Source of the DNA: Allobosea sp. OK403
Lineage (GTDB): Bacteria > Pseudomonadota > Alphaproteobacteria > Rhizobiales > Beijerinckiaceae
Length of the DNA: 64,000 bases
Assembly: GCF_900113835.1 (NCBI RefSeq)
Contig: NZ_FOQV01000002.1
Coordinates: 186,001 to 250,000 of the forward strand
Reading direction: 5' to 3'
Shown: positions 16,574 through 24,895 of the stretch, in pieces
How the letters are laid out: each line of letters opens with the position of its first letter
Position numbering within the stretch: the first letter of the stretch is position 1
The notes under the pieces: generated by a model
What the model was told of the DNA's origin: nothing
What the model saw: only the letters and a program-made list of their open reading frames with translations
Databases searched by the model: none
Translations under genes and position numbers: made by a program

Positions 16574-18939
16574 CCAGCCATTTTCAGTGCGGGAACAGAT
16601 GGGCGGCCGCTGGAGGCGGCGAGGCGTAGCATCGAGTCGACATCGAGAATGAGCGCGACGAGGCCGTCTCCGAGAATGGTCGCGGCGGACGCACCGTTGA
16701 CCGTGCCGTAATTGCCTTCGAGGCTCTTCACCACGACCTGCTGCTGGCCGACGATCTCGTCGACCGCGATGCCGACATTGTCGCCACGTTCGGTCTCGGC
16801 GATGATGATGATGTTCTCGTTGGGCGTGCCGGTCGAGCCCATCACCGCGCCGAGCCGGTGCAGCGGCGTAACCTCGCCGCGCCAGCGCAGAACCTCCTGG
16901 CCGAAGGTGAGATGCTCGATCGGCGTCGAGGCGAGATGCTGCGTCTCGATCACGCTGGCGATCGGGATGACGTAGCGGTCGTCGCCGCAGCGGATGACCA
17001 TGCCTTCCAACACCGCCAAGGTCAGCGGCAAGGCGAGCGTGAACTTGCAGCCTCTGCCCGGTTCGGAATCCACCGAGATGCGCCCACCGAGCGACTCGAC
17101 GTTGCGGCGCACCACATCCATGCCGACGCCGCGCCCGGAGACGTCGCTGATGACTTCGGCGGTCGAGAGACCGGCCGCGAAGATCAGTTGATCGATCTCC
17201 TCCGGCGCGAGCTTTTCGTCCTGCCCGACGAGCCCGCGGGATTTCGCCTTAGCGAGCAGCTTGTCGCGCCCGATGCCGCGCCCGTCATCAGTGACCGAGA
17301 TCACGATGCGCCCGGCGCGATGCTCCGCGACGAGCTTGATCGTGCCTTCCGGGTTCTTGCCGGCGGCGATGCGGTCTTCCGGCGTCTCCAGCCCGTGATC
17401 CATCGAATTGCGGATCATATGGGTCAGCGGATCGGCAAGTTCCTCGATGATCGTCTTGTCGACCTCGGTGTTCTCGCCTTCGAGAACAAGCTTCACTTCC
17501 TTGCCGAGCGTCTGCGCCAGTTCGCGCACCAGGCGCGGCATACGCTGGAACACGGCTTTCACCGGCTGAGCGCGGACCGCCATGACATGGTCCTGTAATT
17601 CGCGCGTCTGACGCGACAGCGTCAGGATGCCTTCGGCCGTCTTGGCATGGACGTCATAGGGTAGCGAACGCACGCATTCGACCAGCATGGACTGGGTGAT
17701 GACGATCTCGCCGACGAGGTTCATCAGCTTGTCGATGCGGTCGAGATCGACACGCACGCTGACGGCCTGGCGCTGGCGCGCGGCGACCGCATCATTGGCG
17801 GGTGCACGTGTCACCGGTGCCCTGGACAGCGCCGGAGCAGCGTCCGCAACGGCCTGGACCGGGGCAGCGACGGGCGCGGCGACCGGCAGGATATCAGGTT
17901 CCGGCGCGCTGGTCGGAGCCGGCCCCAGCCTGGCGAGGATCGCAGAGAGATCGGCGGCGACATTGGCCGAGACTTCGGACTCTGGCTTGGCGGGAACCTC
18001 CTCGGCCGGCTCGGAGTCGTCATTCGCGGCAGCCGGCGAGAGCGTCTCGATCTCGAACTCTTCGGCGGCGAGCGTGAAGTCGAAGCGGCTGTAGATATCC
18101 TCGACCGAAAGCTCGGTGCGCAGCGTCACGACGAAGCGCATATGGCAATCGGTGACGTCGAGCGTCTCCAGCGGCGGAACTTGGCTCAGATCGCAGACCA
18201 CCGAGACGATGTCCTCGGCGGGCAGCGAGCCCAGTACGACGCGCGGCTCGATGACGCGGCGAAACAGATCCGATTCCGGGCTGATCCGCAGGCAGAGATC
18301 GCGGCCGGGCTTGTCGGCGGGCGCCGGCGCGGCTGCAGCCGGCTCGTCGTCCCAGCCGTCATCGGCGCGCGCAGGGGCGACGCCGGTCTTGGCCTCGACC
18401 ATGGCGAGCAGATTGCCGAGCGCGGCGATGCCGGGAGGCGCGTCATCAGCGGCGGCGGGCGCTGATTTGGCAGCCGGCGGCTTTGCAGCTTCAGTCTTTG
18501 CAGCTTCAGGCTTGGCGGTTTCAGTCTTGGCGGGCTCAGGCGCGGCGGCGGCCGGCTTGGGCGCCTGGCCGACTCGCTCCAGCGCCTCCAACAGATCGGG
18601 GCGCGCAGTGGCAACCTCGTCGTTGCGGGCTGCGGAAACGAGATCGGCGACAGCGTCCGAACAGCGCAGGAACAGGGAGAACGGCGCATCCTCGATCGCG
18701 ACGCGGCCCGAGCGCAGATGATCGAGCGAGGCCTCGAAGACATGCGCGAAGGCAACGAGCTCGGTGCAGCCGAAGGCGCCGGCCCCACCCTTGATCGAGT
18801 GGATGGCGCGGAAGGCGGCGTTGACGTCCTCGGGATCGGTCGATCCCTCATCGAGAGCCTGGAGCTTCTGCTCCAATGCGCCCAGGAGTTCTTCGCACTC
18901 CTGGAAGAAGGTCTGCTTGAGTTCCGCCAACGGGTCCAT
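16570..18939 (-). CDS. cheA: Chemotaxis histidine kinase CheA
   Basis: 789 aa cytosolic kinase. P1 Hpt has the phospho-histidine H47 (AFRAIHSIKGGAGAFG). An Ala/Pro/Lys-rich linker with repeated KTE/KPEAAK units is followed by a P2-like region, the P3 dimerisation helices (about 395-460) and P4 ATPase with the N box (HMIRNSMDHGLETPEDR) and G1 box (VTDDGRGIGRDKL). P5 CheW-like domain ends the protein. It phosphorylates the CheY and CheB receivers of this operon. No cheZ is present in the window. Confidence 0.95.
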   Translation of the reverse strand: MDPLAELKQTFFQECEELLGALEQKLQALDEGSTDPEDVNAAFRAIHSIKGGAGAFGCTELVAFAHVFEASLDHLRSGRVAIEDAPFSLFLRCSDAVADLVSAARNDEVATARPDLLEALERVGQAPKPAAAAPEPAKTETAKPEAAKTEAAKPPAAKSAPAAADDAPPGIAALGNLLAMVEAKTGVAPARADDGWDDEPAAAAPAPADKPGRDLCLRISPESDLFRRVIEPRVVLGSLPAEDIVSVVCDLSQVPPLETLDVTDCHMRFVVTLRTELSVEDIYSRFDFTLAAEEFEIETLSPAAANDDSEPAEEVPAKPESEVSANVAADLSAILARLGPAPTSAPEPDILPVAAPVAAPVQAVADAAPALSRAPVTRAPANDAVAARQRQAVSVRVDLDRIDKLMNLVGEIVITQSMLVECVRSLPYDVHAKTAEGILTLSRQTRELQDHVMAVRAQPVKAVFQRMPRLVRELAQTLGKEVKLVLEGENTEVDKTIIEELADPLTHMIRNSMDHGLETPEDRIAAGKNPEGTIKLVAEHRAGRIVISVTDDGRGIGRDKLLAKAKSRGLVGQDEKLAPEEIDQLIFAAGLSTAEVISDVSGRGVGMDVVRRNVESLGGRISVDSEPGRGCKFTLALPLTLAVLEGMVIRCGDDRYVIPIASVIETQHLASTPIEHLTFGQEVLRWRGEVTPLHRLGAVMGSTGTPNENIIIIAETERGDNVGIAVDEIVGQQQVVVKSLEGNYGTVNGASAATILGDGLVALILDVDSMLRLAASSGRPSVPALKMAG

Positions 18940-18948
18940 CAGCCAGCC

Positions 18949-19308
18949 TCAGTTCTGATAGCGCGCGACGAGGCCGAGCAGGGTCGTAGGCTCGAACGGT
19001 TTGACCATCCAGGCGCTGGCGCCGGCACGGCGACCTTCCGCCTTGATCTCGGCGCCGTTCTCCGTGGTCAGGACGATGATCGGCGTGTTCTGCCCGGCGG
19101 GCCTCGCCCGGCAGGCCCGGGTGAATTCGATTCCGTCCATCAACGGCATGTTGAGGTCGGTGATCACGAGATCCGGCTTGAACTTGTCGAAGGTGGTCAG
19201 CCCCTCCTCGCCATTCTCCGCGGCGGCCACTTCATGGCCGGCATTGCGCAGCGTCAGGCAGAGCAGGCTGAGCAGGGTCTTGGTGTCGTCGATAGCCAGG
19301 ATCTTCAT
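18949..19308 (-). CDS. cheY: Chemotaxis response regulator CheY
   Basis: 119 aa single receiver domain with the acidic pair D7-D8 (MKILAIDDTKTLL), phosphoacceptor D51 (LVITDLNMPLMDG), Thr in IIVLTTENG and Lys in WMVKPFEP, so it is complete. ATG 19308 lies 5 bases after the STAS gene stop and 9 bases separate it from cheA, so it belongs to the che operon. It probably carries the signal from CheA to the motor. Confidence 0.9.
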   Translation of the reverse strand: MKILAIDDTKTLLSLLCLTLRNAGHEVAAAENGEEGLTTFDKFKPDLVITDLNMPLMDGIEFTRACRARPAGQNTPIIVLTTENGAEIKAEGRRAGASAWMVKPFEPTTLLGLVARYQN

Positions 19309-19313
19309 CCATA

Positions 19314-19628
19314 TCACTCCAGAACGAGAGCGCTTCGAGCGGGGTCGAACCCGATCGCCTGCAGGGATTTGCGGCATTCCTCGGAAGCCGCCTTGAGGGT
19401 GACCGAGAGACCGCGCGCCTTGGCGCTGAGCGCGGCGGAATGCAGCAACTGCACCCAGAGGCTTGGGAAAGGACCAGCCTCCGCGCATTCGACGGCGATG
19501 CTTTCCTTCTGCTCCAACGCGACCAGCAACTGGTTGCGAAAGGCAGCCGCTTCGGAGCGACCCAGGAAGGGAGGTAGGGAGACGGTGATGACCACGGCGG
19601 CGCGACCCATGAATGTGCCGCTGAGCAT
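19314..19628 (-). CDS. STAS-domain protein of the chemotaxis operon
   Basis: 104 aa. The pattern of a beta strand (VVITVSLPPFLGRSEAAAFRN), the conserved ECAEAGPFPSLWVQLLHSAA core and RGLSVTLKAASEECRKSLQAIG resembles STAS domains of alphaproteobacterial che clusters. The Ser that anti-anti-sigma factors phosphorylate is replaced or shifted (GPFPSL). Role in chemotaxis is not established. It is 5 bases from cheY. Confidence 0.65.
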   Translation of the reverse strand: MLSGTFMGRAAVVITVSLPPFLGRSEAAAFRNQLLVALEQKESIAVECAEAGPFPSLWVQLLHSAALSAKARGLSVTLKAASEECRKSLQAIGFDPARSALVLE

Positions 19629-19740
19629 CGCGCCTCATTGGTAAAAACTTCGCTAACCAGCTCGCGATGCGTCAATCTTTTGGGCGTTTCTAAGGCTCTT
19701 TCGGCGCCCGCTGGCAGGCAACGGCTCCTGCCCCCCGCCG

Positions 19741-20208
19741 TCAGAACATGTTGTTGCTGATCGCGCGCGGCACCAGCGAGATGCTGCCATTCTGCTCCTT
19801 GTATTTCCGCGGGACGTTGATGATCCCGGACAGATGGAGCCACAGGTTATTGGGCGAGATCGGCTTGTTGATGATCTCGTGCGCGCCGAGCTTGGCGGCA
19901 TGGACGACCGAGCGTCGGTCTGGGCGCTCCATCATCACCAGGACCGGGGCCTTGGCGAAGGGCGAGGTCTTGAAGGAGCGGATCGAGGCGAGGCATTTGA
20001 TGCTGCCGGAATCGGGCAGGTCCCAATCCAGGATCACGATGTTGGGCTGCTTCTGGATGAACATCGTCGCCGCCGAGGACAGGTCGGACGCCTCGAAGAT
20101 GCGGTGGAGCTGCGCCTGGTACATCATCGTGCGGATGATGCGCCGATAATGCGGGCTCGCATCGATCAGCAGGACGGAGAGATTCGGGAAAGACGGCGCG
20201 ATATGCAT
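19741..20208 (-). CDS. Atypical receiver-domain protein
   Basis: 155 aa from ATG 20208; an in-frame GTG at 20226 is possible. The receiver keeps the phospho-Asp (IVILDWDLPDSG) and the Lys (IINKPISP), but the second acidic residue of the pocket is Ala (LLIDASPHYRR) and the Thr/Ser switch position is Met (VLVMMERPD). It may bind Mg poorly and act without normal phosphorylation. A 40-residue tail after the receiver is unlike CheY. It sits between the soluble receptor and the che operon. Confidence 0.75.
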   Translation of the reverse strand: MHIAPSFPNLSVLLIDASPHYRRIIRTMMYQAQLHRIFEASDLSSAATMFIQKQPNIVILDWDLPDSGSIKCLASIRSFKTSPFAKAPVLVMMERPDRRSVVHAAKLGAHEIINKPISPNNLWLHLSGIINVPRKYKEQNGSISLVPRAISNNMF

Positions 20209-20281
20209 GACGCTTGCTCGATTCACTCACTCAACACGATGACCGCAGCGCAACGGCGCCGGCAGTCGGAACTCACCTACC

Positions 20282-21736
20282 TCAAACGCTGAGCCCGAAA
20301 CGGAACCCGCCCCAATGGCGGCCCTTGACCCGGATCGGGGCCGAGAGATCCTCCATCACCAGAAACTGGCCGCCGCCCATGTCGCGCCGATAGGTCTGCA
20401 GCAGGAACGGCTTCTGGTTGCGCGCCGCAGCCAAACCGGTGCGATCCGAGAAAATGCGCCGATTGCGGCAATTGGCGTTGTTCCAGACCGGGTCACGCCC
20501 CTGGGGATGCGAATATTTCTGGTTATGCGTCGGCAGGAAGCCGTTGCGGTCGACTGCCGCGCAGAACACGATGCGGCGGTTCGAGGCCAGCAGCGGCTCC
20601 TGGATCGATGGCAGGATACGGTCGGTCAGGCCGACGAAGCGGGTCATATGCTGCTGCGGGTCCGAACCGGCGATCGGCCGGTAGCCCTCGTCGAACAGAT
20701 CCGCCATCGTCAATTCGCCGCGCGCCAGCGCCTGCTCGAACAAGGTCCCGATCCGCTCGGCCGTCTCCATCGCGGTCGCGATCAGCTCCGATTGCGCGGT
20801 GCGCACGCCAGACGCGGCGATGGCGCCCAGGATGGCCTCGCTGATCGAAACGAGCGCGGCGGTCCGCTGCGCTGCGCGATCGAGGTTCTCGCTCGACTGA
20901 TCGACGCCGGCGACCAACGCCGTCAGATCCTCGCCGACCTTGGCGCAGGCGGCGGCGTTCTCGCGCGTCGGGTTCGAGATCGCGTCGATATCGCCGATCA
21001 GCTCGACCACCGAACGGCCGAAACTATCGAGCTCGCCGACCTGCAGCGCGATGCCCTGGCTGCCCTCGCTGGCGCGGCGCGCGGTCTGGGCGTTCTCCTG
21101 GCTGCGGTGCGCGAGCTGGTCGACCGATTTGACCAGTATGTCGAGCTGCTTGGCGCTGAGCGCCGTGGCGTCGCGGGTCTGCTCGGCCAGTTGCTTCACG
21201 GCAGCCGCGATGACGGCAAAGCCGCGGCCGGCCGTGCCGCTGCGTGCCGCCTCGACCCCTGCATTGACCGACAGAAGCTGGATCTCGCGGGTGATCGACT
21301 GGATGGCGTCGCTCGATGCCCTGACCTTGTGGGCGTCGGAGACGGCCTCGGCCAAGGCCTGCGACATCGCCTGCGCGCCTTGCGACAGCGCCTCGATATC
21401 CGATTGCGCCGCATTGAGCCCGACCCTGACTGCGCCAGTGACGCGCTCCAGCCCGCTCCGGACCACGGACGCCGTAGCTTGCGCCCCTTCAGCCGCCTGC
21501 TGGATGGCGCGGTTGGCGCGCGAGACCTGCTCGACGGAGCTGACGACACGGTGCAATCCCTCGGCCTGCCCCTCGAGCTGGCCCGTCACATCGCCGATGC
21601 GGCCGGCGATATCGGTGATTTCGACGCCGAGCTTGCCGAAGCGCTCCGAGATCGCGCGCACGGCATGCGCGGCTCCGGCCTCGTGCTGCGCGTCCTCATC
21701 GGCCGGCTCGGGGACCTTCAGGGCGAGCGCATGCAT
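20282..21736 (-). CDS. Soluble chemoreceptor-like protein with C-terminal sensory region
   Basis: 484 aa without membrane segments, so cytosolic. The MCP signalling helix comes first, with tip LLSVNAGVEAARSGTAGRG near residue 155-173. It is followed by a C-terminal region of about 150 residues with a striking Asn/Cys/Arg-rich core (FLPTHNQKYSHPQG, WNNANCRNRRIF, LLQTYRRDMGGGQFLVMEDL). That order, signalling part before sensor, is the reverse of ordinary receptors. I know this C-terminal block from other proteobacterial MCPs but cannot name its ligand. Confidence 0.75.
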   Translation of the reverse strand: MHALALKVPEPADEDAQHEAGAAHAVRAISERFGKLGVEITDIAGRIGDVTGQLEGQAEGLHRVVSSVEQVSRANRAIQQAAEGAQATASVVRSGLERVTGAVRVGLNAAQSDIEALSQGAQAMSQALAEAVSDAHKVRASSDAIQSITREIQLLSVNAGVEAARSGTAGRGFAVIAAAVKQLAEQTRDATALSAKQLDILVKSVDQLAHRSQENAQTARRASEGSQGIALQVGELDSFGRSVVELIGDIDAISNPTRENAAACAKVGEDLTALVAGVDQSSENLDRAAQRTAALVSISEAILGAIAASGVRTAQSELIATAMETAERIGTLFEQALARGELTMADLFDEGYRPIAGSDPQQHMTRFVGLTDRILPSIQEPLLASNRRIVFCAAVDRNGFLPTHNQKYSHPQGRDPVWNNANCRNRRIFSDRTGLAAARNQKPFLLQTYRRDMGGGQFLVMEDLSAPIRVKGRHWGGFRFGLSV

Positions 21737-21833
21737 GGCGGGATTGACCTTCGGTCGCGGAATTTCCGCCCAGACCGTAACGAAACGCCGTAAACCCGCC
21801 GTTAATGCGGAGAACCGGGCCAGGAGCCATCGC

Positions 21834-22736
21834 TCACCGCGCCGCCTTGAGGCTACCCAGCGGCTTTGCCGGTAGCAGGATCGTGCCCGAGGCCGCCACG
21901 ACCAGTACGAGGCCGAGCCAGTCGCTCGGGCTCGGCCGCTCGCCGAGCAGCACGACCGAGCCGAGCACGCCGACCGCGGGAACCATCAGGGTGCCGATAC
22001 TGGCGATGCCCGCCGGCAACCGTGTGATCACGGTGAACCAGAGGAAATAGGCCAAAGCCTGCGCACCTAGGATGTGGAAGCCCAGGGCCGCTAATGTGCG
22101 CGGCGCCAGCATCCTGGGCACGGGCAGCCCCTCGAAGGCGAGCATGCCGAGCGCGGCGACGGCGCCGCCGATCAGGAGCTGCCAGGCGGCCACCGTCAGG
22201 GCCGGCGCCGAGACCGGCCAGCGCTTTGTCACAATCGTGCCCAGGGCCCAGCTCAGGGCGGCGATCAGCGCGAACAGCAGGCCCAGGGTCAGCCCGCCAC
22301 CACGGATCAGCGGCAGCCCCAGCGCTGCCAGTCCGGCGATGCCGAGCGCAAGCCCAAGCAGCTTGCGCCGGTCGAGCGCCTCTCCCAGCCAGAGCCGCGC
22401 CAGCAGCGTCGCCCAGATCGGCATGGTGAAGGTCAGGATCGCCGCGCGCGAGGTCGGCGCCATCAATTGCGCGAAGGCGAGCAGGACGTTGAAGGCGGCA
22501 ATCGAAAGGAAGCCCGCCAGCAGCAAACGCGGCCATTCCGGGCGCCGCACGCGCAGCGATTGGCCGCGCAAAACTGCAACGACGACCAGCGTTAGCCCGG
22601 CGAAGGTCATACCACCGGCGCGAAGCGTCCAGGGCGCGATCTCGCTGAGCGATATCCTGACGGCGGGCCAGTTGAAGCCCCAGAGCAGGCCGAGCAAGGG
22701 AACGAGAAGGAGCGTGCGCGCGTTAGTCGAACTCAT
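21834..22736 (-). CDS. EamA/DMT-family transporter
   Basis: 300 aa inner-membrane protein with about ten hydrophobic segments in two EamA halves (LLVPLLGLLWGFNWPAVRIS at the start; LSWALGTIVTKRW opens the second half). Such proteins export amino acids, purines or other small metabolites; the substrate here is unknown. It stands alone, divergent from the superoxide dismutase gene. Confidence 0.85.
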   Translation of the reverse strand: MSSTNARTLLLVPLLGLLWGFNWPAVRISLSEIAPWTLRAGGMTFAGLTLVVVAVLRGQSLRVRRPEWPRLLLAGFLSIAAFNVLLAFAQLMAPTSRAAILTFTMPIWATLLARLWLGEALDRRKLLGLALGIAGLAALGLPLIRGGGLTLGLLFALIAALSWALGTIVTKRWPVSAPALTVAAWQLLIGGAVAALGMLAFEGLPVPRMLAPRTLAALGFHILGAQALAYFLWFTVITRLPAGIASIGTLMVPAVGVLGSVVLLGERPSPSDWLGLVLVVAASGTILLPAKPLGSLKAAR

Positions 22737-22939
22737 GCCACGATTATGGCAGAGACGCGGTGCCGGCCGTCATGCGAAGTCGTCTGATTCCTGTGCAGAA
22801 AAAGCAGCAGATGAGGTGTTCTTGAAAGCCGCCAGCACCGCAATTTTTTGAACGCCCCCCTCTGCATCCGCAGAACTGTTGCGTGCATAACGTAAAGGCA
22901 AGGCCGAGCCAGCAAGCCAATCGGCCTATGGAGGATGTC

Positions 22940-23686
22940 ATGACCAACGCGACTTCGTTTTCCCGCCGCTCGCTGCTTGGATTCGGCGCGGCCGCCATCG
23001 CTGTCTCGACCGCTCCCAGGGTCTGGGCCCAGGCCGCAGCGCCGGCGGCTCCGGCAGGCCCCTTCTCATTGCCCAAGCGCGCTTATGAGGCCAACGCGCT
23101 CGAGCCGAATATCGATGCCACGACGATGGACATTCACTACACCCGCCACCACGCCGCCTATGTCGCCGGCCTCAATGCCGTTGCCAAGGACCACGGCGTC
23201 GTCGCCTCGACACCGCTGCAGAAATTGCTCGGCGACATCGGCTCGGTTCCGGAAGCTGCCCGCACCGCAATCCGCAACGCCGGCGGCGGCCATGCCAACC
23301 ACACCATGTTCTGGGAGGTCATGGGTCCGAATGCGGGCGGCGCGCCGACCGGCGACGTCGCGGCCGCGATCACCAAGGACCTTGGCGGCTTCGACAAGTT
23401 CAAGGCCGATTTCGAGGCCGCGGGCCTGCGCGTATTCGGCTCAGGCTGGGTCTTCGTCACCGTCGGTGCCGACGGCAAGCTCGCTTTGCTCGCCAAGCCG
23501 AACCAGGACAGCCCGCTGATGGACAAGCATATGGTCCTGCTCGGCAACGACGTCTGGGAGCACGCCTATTACCTGAAGTATCAGAACCGCCGCGCCGACT
23601 ACCTGAAGAGCTGGTGGAACGTGGTCAACTGGGCCAAGGTCAATGAGCGCTATGCCGCCGCCAAGGCGGGCAAGCTGACCATCTGA
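22940..23686 (+). CDS. Tat-exported Fe/Mn superoxide dismutase
   Basis: 248 aa, dismutes superoxide to peroxide and oxygen. ATG 22940 follows GGAGG and opens a twin-arginine signal (SFSRRSLLGFGAAAIAVSTA, then RVWAQA), so the enzyme is probably folded with its metal before export to the periplasm. Metal ligands are seen in MDIHYTRHHAAY, GHANHTMFWEVMG and DVWEHAYYLKYQ. Fe versus Mn use is not decided here. A strong terminator follows. Confidence 0.9.
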   Translation: MTNATSFSRRSLLGFGAAAIAVSTAPRVWAQAAAPAAPAGPFSLPKRAYEANALEPNIDATTMDIHYTRHHAAYVAGLNAVAKDHGVVASTPLQKLLGDIGSVPEAARTAIRNAGGGHANHTMFWEVMGPNAGGAPTGDVAAAITKDLGGFDKFKADFEAAGLRVFGSGWVFVTVGADGKLALLAKPNQDSPLMDKHMVLLGNDVWEHAYYLKYQNRRADYLKSWWNVVNWAKVNERYAAAKAGKLTI

Positions 23687-23713
23687 GCGCGCACCGGTTT
23701 CCGACATCCCCAC

Positions 23714-23740
23714 GCCCGGCCGAAAGGCCGGGCATTTTTC
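23714..23740 (+). terminator. Rho-independent terminator after superoxide dismutase
   Basis: GCCCGGCC - GAAA - GGCCGGGC stem with a GNRA-type loop, directly followed by ATTTTTC. It lies 28 bases after the stop codon. Confidence 0.9.
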
Positions 23741-23803
23741 TGTCCGGGCTCCGGCTCCTCCCCGCTAAACAGCGCCATGCCCCTTGCGCATCGGCGCGGA
23801 GGT

Positions 23804-23832
23804 CTCTAATCTAGAATTATTCTAAACTAGAG
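23804..23832. promoter_or_regulatory. Irr/ICE-type iron control box before mbfA
   Basis: A 29-base imperfect palindrome, 13-base arms matching at 11 positions around TTA, with the perfect core TAGAA-TTA-TTCTA (23812-23824). This is the known iron control element pattern (TTTAGAA nnn TTCTAAA) bound by Irr in rhizobia. It ends 7 bases before the mbfA start, where a bound repressor would block transcription or initiation. Confidence 0.75.
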
Positions 23833-23839
23833 ATCTCAC

Positions 23840-24832
23840 ATGCTCTCGCGCTTCTCCCTGCCCGGCCTCACCGGCAAACGCCGCTTCGACGATCTGTCGG
23901 AGAAGGAAATCCTGGCGCTGGCGATTTCCTCCGAGGAGGAGGATGGCCGCATCTATGCCATCTACGCGCAGAAGCTGCGCGGCGACTATGCCGCCTCGGC
24001 TGCGATCTTCGACGGCATGGCGGAGGAGGAGGACGAGCACCGCAGACGGCTGATCGACCTCTACCAGCATCGTTTCGGCGACGTCATCCTGCCGATCCGC
24101 CGCGAGCATGTGTCCGATTTCTACACACGCAAGCCGGTCTGGCTGGTCGAGAATCTCGGCCTCGACCGCATGCGGGAAGAGGCGGAGGACATGGAGCGTC
24201 AGGCCCGCGACTTCTATGTCGCGGCGGCCGGGCGTTCGAGCGATATCGATACCCGCAAGCTGCTCGGCGAATTGGCGGCAGCCGAAGCCAAGCATGAGAC
24301 CAGGGCGCAAGACCTGACCGCAACGCATCTCGGCGGCGAGGCCCGCGCCGACGAGGATATGGCCGCCAAGCGCCAGTTCATCCTGACCTGGGTCCAGCCC
24401 GGCCTTGCCGGGCTGATGGACGGCTCCGTCTCGACGCTCGCCCCGATCTTCGCCACCGCCTTTGCGACCCAGAATCCCTGGACCACCTTCCTGATCGGCC
24501 TCTCGGCCTCAGTCGGCGCCGGCATCTCGATGGGCTTCACCGAAGCGGCTCATGACGACGGCAAGATCTCGGGCCGCGGTGCACCCTGGAAGCGCGGTCT
24601 GGCCTCGGGCGTGATGACGGCGCTCGGCGGCCTTGGCCACGCTTTGCCCTATCTGATCCCGCATTTCTGGACCGCCACGTCGATCGCGCTGGTCGTCGTC
24701 TTCGTCGAGCTCTGGGCCATCGTCTGGATCCAGAACCGCTTCATGGAAACGCCCTTCCTACGCGCCGCCTTCCAGGTCGTGCTCGGCGGCGGGCTCGTGC
24801 TGGCGGCGGGGATATTAATCGGCGGGGCGTAA
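23840..24832 (+). CDS. mbfA: Membrane-bound ferritin-like iron exporter MbfA
   Basis: 330 aa. Residues 1-170 form a ferritin-like di-iron domain (SEEEDGRIYAIYAQKL, AEEEDEHRRRLIDLY, AAAEAKHETRA give the Glu/His ligands). The C-terminal 150 residues are a VIT1/CCC1-like membrane domain with hydrophobic segments (PGLAGLMDGSVSTLAPIFA, ASVGAGISMGFTEAAHDDG). This pairing is MbfA, which exports iron and protects against iron and peroxide stress in Bradyrhizobium and Agrobacterium. The Irr box in front fits that regulation. Confidence 0.92.
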   Translation: MLSRFSLPGLTGKRRFDDLSEKEILALAISSEEEDGRIYAIYAQKLRGDYAASAAIFDGMAEEEDEHRRRLIDLYQHRFGDVILPIRREHVSDFYTRKPVWLVENLGLDRMREEAEDMERQARDFYVAAAGRSSDIDTRKLLGELAAAEAKHETRAQDLTATHLGGEARADEDMAAKRQFILTWVQPGLAGLMDGSVSTLAPIFATAFATQNPWTTFLIGLSASVGAGISMGFTEAAHDDGKISGRGAPWKRGLASGVMTALGGLGHALPYLIPHFWTATSIALVVVFVELWAIVWIQNRFMETPFLRAAFQVVLGGGLVLAAGILIGGA

Positions 24833-24852
24833 GGCAGGCCAGCATCACCTCC

Positions 24853-24892
24853 GTCATTCCGGGTTCGCGCCTTTGGCGCGCCCCGGAATGAC
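24853..24892. repeat. Palindromic repeat, family A (copy 2), between convergent genes
   Basis: Perfect 11-base arms gtcattccggg / cccggaatgac with GC-rich inner bases. It lies between the ends of mbfA and atzE, where it could end transcription in both directions; it reaches the last base before the atzE 3' end. Confidence 0.75.
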
Positions 24893-24895
24893 CGA

